Below, in pieces: positions 13,811 to 16,143 of a stretch of 16,143 nucleotides of DNA. Below the pieces are notes generated by a model, which saw nothing but the letters and a program-made list of their open reading frames with translations, made no database searches and was not told the origin of the DNA. The translations under genes were made by a program, and so were the position numbers. Every line of letters begins with the position of its first letter. Within the stretch, counting starts at the first letter, position 1. The DNA comes from Flavobacteriaceae bacterium (GTDB taxonomy: Bacteria; Bacteroidota; Bacteroidia; Flavobacteriales; Flavobacteriaceae), in NCBI GenBank assembly GCA_002401385.1, contig NVSY01000013.1, positions 35,697 through 51,839 on the forward strand, written 5' to 3'.

Positions 13811-14521
13811 TTAATTTCCGCCAGACTGAGTCTGAGCATCATTTTTCATTTTATCATTAGGAACAATAACAACATTTACACGACGATTTTTAGCCCGTCC
13901 TTCCTTAGTGCTATTGTCAAATTTAGGTTGAGTTTCTCCATACCATTGAGTAGTAAAACGCTGTCCTCCTAAGCCTTTAGACCCAACAAAATAATTTGTT
14001 ACTGCATTGGCTCTTTTTTTTGACAAATTCATATTTAGTTCGTCAGAACCAGCACTATCGGTATGTCCTATAACCAACACATTGGTATCTACATATTCAC
14101 GTAAAACACCTGACAATTTATCCAAGGTTTCTTGAGAAGAATAATTGATATTAGATTTTCCTGTTTCGAAATACACACCACTTTGCTCATCAAAAGTAAT
14201 TATAATTCCATCATCGACACGTTCTACCACAGCTCCCGGAATTTCAGTTTCAATTTGTTGCGCTTGATCATCCATTTTTTTACCAATTAATACACCAGCA
14301 GCACCACCGACAACACCTCCAATGACAGCTCCTAATTTCGAATTCTTTTTATTTCCAATATTATTCCCTAAAATGGCTCCCAAAATAGCTCCTCCTGCTG
14401 CTCCAATGGCGCCACCTTTTTGTTTGTTATTGGCATTTTGTAAAGAGCTACATCCGCCTAAATTTAAGGTTACCAACATCACTAGTAATCCCATACCTAA
14501 CTTTTTCAACATCGTTTTCAT
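13811..14521 (-). CDS. OmpA-family peptidoglycan-binding lipoprotein with glycine-zipper domain
   Basis: A 236-residue envelope protein. The lipoprotein signal ends in LGGC with the lipidated cysteine at C24. A glycine-zipper segment spans about 36-81 (repeated GGAIGAA, GGAILGAILG, GGVVGGAAG motifs) and may insert in the membrane. The C-terminal OmpA-like domain (about 110-222) contains HTDSAG-x-x-x-x-N-x-x-LS-x-x-RA and ends with GRAKNRRV, the residues that grip diaminopimelate in peptidoglycan. It probably tethers the outer membrane to the cell wall. It follows the lipocalin-like gene by 11 bases on the same strand, so the two are likely one operon ending at the terminator beyond it. Confidence 0.92.
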   Translation of the reverse strand: MKTMLKKLGMGLLVMLVTLNLGGCSSLQNANNKQKGGAIGAAGGAILGAILGNNIGNKKNSKLGAVIGGVVGGAAGVLIGKKMDDQAQQIETEIPGAVVERVDDGIIITFDEQSGVYFETGKSNINYSSQETLDKLSGVLREYVDTNVLVIGHTDSAGSDELNMNLSKKRANAVTNYFVGSKGLGGQRFTTQWYGETQPKFDNSTKEGRAKNRRVNVVIVPNDKMKNDAQTQSGGN

Positions 14522-14532
14522 AATTGTATTTT

Positions 14533-15009
14533 TTAATTTATTTTAGTAAAATTCATGTAAATATGGAAGGGCTTACCTTCAACAGATATCGTTTGCCTCC
14601 ATTTCATTGACGCTTCGGATAAATGTTCCAGCCAAACTCTATACCCATGATTGGTATCCGATTTATGCTTAAGATCTGTAGGCTTTAACAAGAAATCGTA
14701 CAAATCTGTTTGAGCATCTATCTCTTGAATTTTAAATATAAAATGCCTTGGGCCTCCATCGCAAGTACCATTATCTATCGTATAGGTTCCTGTATTATTG
14801 TTCGGAATAAACTTCCATGTACTTCCTTCAAAACACTCTTTGCTTACATCGCTAAACATACTCACATTAAATGTTCCTGATTCACTATAGGTAATACTGG
14901 TCAATTCCCAGACCCCTTTCATAATTTTCTTTGATTGACGTATCACTTTTGTTCCTCCACAGGAAGTTAAAAATACGGATACGAGCAATACTAGCATTAT
15001 TTTTTTCAT
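14533..15009 (-). CDS. Lipocalin-like lipoprotein
   Basis: A 158-residue predicted lipoprotein. The signal peptide ends in LTSC, with lipidation at C17. The mature part begins with KGVWELTSITY, then alternating short strands and conserved-looking turns (GSTWKFIPNNNTGTYTI at about 62-78, two further cysteines near 59 and 83), consistent with the lipocalin-like domains common in Flavobacteria. The ligand is unknown. It is the first gene of the two-gene minus-strand unit with the OmpA-like lipoprotein, which suggests a shared role in the outer envelope. The lipoprotein assignment is firm; the fold assignment is by pattern only. Confidence 0.75.
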   Translation of the reverse strand: MKKIMLVLLVSVFLTSCGGTKVIRQSKKIMKGVWELTSITYSESGTFNVSMFSDVSKECFEGSTWKFIPNNNTGTYTIDNGTCDGGPRHFIFKIQEIDAQTDLYDFLLKPTDLKHKSDTNHGYRVWLEHLSEASMKWRQTISVEGKPFHIYMNFTKIN

Positions 15010-15105
15010 GTGTTTAAAATTTTGTAATTGAATAAAAATATTTCAAAATTCGAGAACCCATGTAAGCACTCGTTACACTCGTTCTCATATGAATTTATTT
15101 TAATC

Positions 15106-15126
15106 ATACCCTTGAGGGTATTTTTT
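15106..15126 (+). terminator. Plus-strand terminator with no upstream gene
   Basis: ATACCC and GGGTAT (15106-15111 and 15116-15121) pair around a TTGA loop and continue into T6. The orientation is plus strand, yet the only annotated genes nearby run on the minus strand, so it may end an unannotated transcript. Confidence 0.5.
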
Positions 15127-15185
15127 GATTAAAAAAATTCATGTTCGTTTCATAAGCTTTATTTTTAAGTTGATTTATAAGTTCT

Positions 15186-15206
15186 ATGCGTCTTTTCTTA
15201 CCTTAA
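15186..15206 (+). other. Short ORF MRLFLP with repeated start motif
   Basis: ATGCGTCTTTTC opens a six-codon frame. The following CTTAAGTAA is close to CTTAGTAA after the copy at 10974, so the similarity extends beyond the first 11 bases. Confidence 0.25.
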
Positions 15207-15249
15207 GTAACAATCCGTAGTTCTAAGCAACTACTATACCATTAATAAT

Positions 15250-15342
15250 ATGCGTCTTTTTTCTGCAAACAACAAAAAACCTTTGCTTGTGACTACCAAC
15301 ACGTTACATTCAGTAAAAACATCTTATTTTTTATTGACCTAA
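15250..15342 (+). other. 30-codon ORF with MRLF start, unknown
   Basis: ATGCGTCTTTTTTCT opens a 30-codon frame encoding MRLFSANNKKPLLV and further residues, ending at TAA 15340. It lies 64 bases after the previous copy of the motif. No recognisable domain is visible and expression is unproven. Confidence 0.25.
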
Positions 15343-15438
15343 AGATACACTAATTATTCATAGATAAAAACGCCACATATTAGCCATAGCTAACCGATTA
15401 AAGATTGACACCTACAATTGACAAATCACATCGAAAAA

Positions 15439-16143
15439 TTAACGCTTATAAAACTTGAAACCTACAAATAGAACACCTAAAACTAGTGCTATATACAACA
15501 GACCATTGGAGGTACTTACACCACCATACAAAACAACGAGAGCTCCTATAATAGCAATAGTACTGACACCATATTTTATGATTTTCACCCCGTTTAAAGT
15601 CCCGTTTTTGATCAATTTATACAATCCGATATACAAACTTAAGTTTATTAAATAAACAAAAGTTACGGGCATATTAGACAAGTCAAATTTTGCAGCTACA
15701 AAGACAGGTTGGGTACTTGTAATATAATACATCACAAACATAAATGTAAATAGCCCTAACATAAAATAGGCGCTATTCAAAGGCATATTGGTTTTTTTAT
15801 CAATCTGGACTACATTCAAAAAATTACGAGCGTTTCCTGAATTCACAAGTTGAAAAGGCACACGGAGTCCTCCAATTAAAATGGCATTCCCAGCACCTAA
15901 CACAGAGACAATAATAGCCAACTGCATTACAATTGCTCCAAAATCGGCAGCTATATTACGTGCAAATTCTGTGATATAAGCATCACCATGAGCAATTATT
16001 CCTTCGCTCCCCATTTCAAATACGATTCCCAAATAGTAAAACACATAAATAAACAGCACCAAGGAAGTTCCTGCAATTAAAGCCAAAGGTAAATTGCGTT
16101 TTGGATTGATAACTTCACCTGAAACTTGTGTCGCTACATACCA
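15439..16143 (-). CDS. Amino acid permease, APC superfamily (3' part)
   Basis: The C-terminal 234 residues of an inner-membrane transporter; the 5' part lies beyond the window edge. The visible part begins WYVATQVSGEVINPKRNLPLALI, matching the segment before transmembrane helix 6 in APC transporters, where the GE-x-x-NP-x-RN-x-P motif is typical. About six to seven hydrophobic helices follow, including a stretch AIVMQLAIIVSVLGAGNAIL at about 70-90 of the visible part. The substrate cannot be assigned; amino acids or polyamines are usual. The protein ends in a basic FKFYKR tail, and no obvious terminator follows the stop. Confidence 0.85.
   Translation of the reverse strand, partial: WYVATQVSGEVINPKRNLPLALIAGTSLVLFIYVFYYLGIVFEMGSEGIIAHGDAYITEFARNIAADFGAIVMQLAIIVSVLGAGNAILIGGLRVPFQLVNSGNARNFLNVVQIDKKTNMPLNSAYFMLGLFTFMFVMYYITSTQPVFVAAKFDLSNMPVTFVYLINLSLYIGLYKLIKNGTLNGVKIIKYGVSTIAIIGALVVLYGGVSTSNGLLYIALVLGVLFVGFKFYKR

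Larger units (their letters stand above)
15010..15438. other. 429-bp region without a convincing gene
   Basis: Lies between the start of the lipocalin-like gene and the end of the permease gene, both on the minus strand. It must hold the lipocalin promoter, but no clean TAnnTTTG was found on that strand. On the plus strand it contains a small stem (GAGAAC 15052-15057 with GTTCTC 15081-15086), a terminator at 15106-15126 and two copies of the ATGCGTCTTTT motif. A short non-coding RNA or regulatory region is possible. Confidence 0.4.

Overview
This AT-rich window looks like chromosome of a member of the Bacteroidetes, most probably Flavobacteriaceae. The evidence is the NrfHA nitrite reductase with split System II cytochrome c maturation genes, a SigZ/ArsM pair, several promoters matching the Bacteroidetes -7 consensus TAnnTTTG, and start codons with little or no Shine-Dalgarno sequence. 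No rRNA, tRNA or CRISPR array was seen.

Layout. (1) 137-3071: phosphoglycerate kinase with its own promoter and terminator, a two-gene type II toxin-antitoxin pair, and a Tas-like aldo/keto reductase. (2) 3323-9274: a nitrite ammonification block. It holds a predicted outer-membrane beta-barrel, the tetraheme quinol dehydrogenase NrfH and the pentaheme nitrite reductase NrfA, preceded by a Crp/Fnr-like palindrome. After a terminator and a 178-bp element with 20-bp inverted ends come two cytochrome c maturation genes (ResB/CcsB-like and CcsA-like), probably serving NrfA. (3) 9286-11841: an accessory zone with REP-like palindromes, pentanucleotide arrays, a REP-associated tyrosine transposase that carries the palindrome inside its own reading frame, and a SigZ sigma factor and arsenite methyltransferase separated by what looks like the remains of an ArsR repressor. 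(4) 11870-13726: a patatin-like phospholipase converging on, and overlapping, a Gfo/Idh/MocA oxidoreductase. (5) 13811-15009, minus strand: a lipocalin-like lipoprotein and an OmpA-type lipoprotein, probably one operon. (6) 15010-16143: a 429-bp region without a convincing gene, holding a plus-strand terminator and two copies of a short repeated motif, then the 3' part of an amino-acid permease that runs off the window.

How the genes work together. NrfH passes electrons from menaquinol to NrfA, which reduces nitrite to ammonium. The ResB/CcsA pair attaches the hemes, possibly including the unusual CxxCK heme of NrfA. SigZ and ArsM form a likely metalloid-response module. The points most worth a second look are the palindrome embedded in the transposase gene and its relatives nearby, the decayed regulator between sigZ and arsM with similar sequences at both ends of that module, the 178-bp inverted-repeat element, the repeated ATGCGTCTTTT motif that encodes a short MRLF peptide start, and the promoters placed so close to ATG that leaderless mRNAs are likely.
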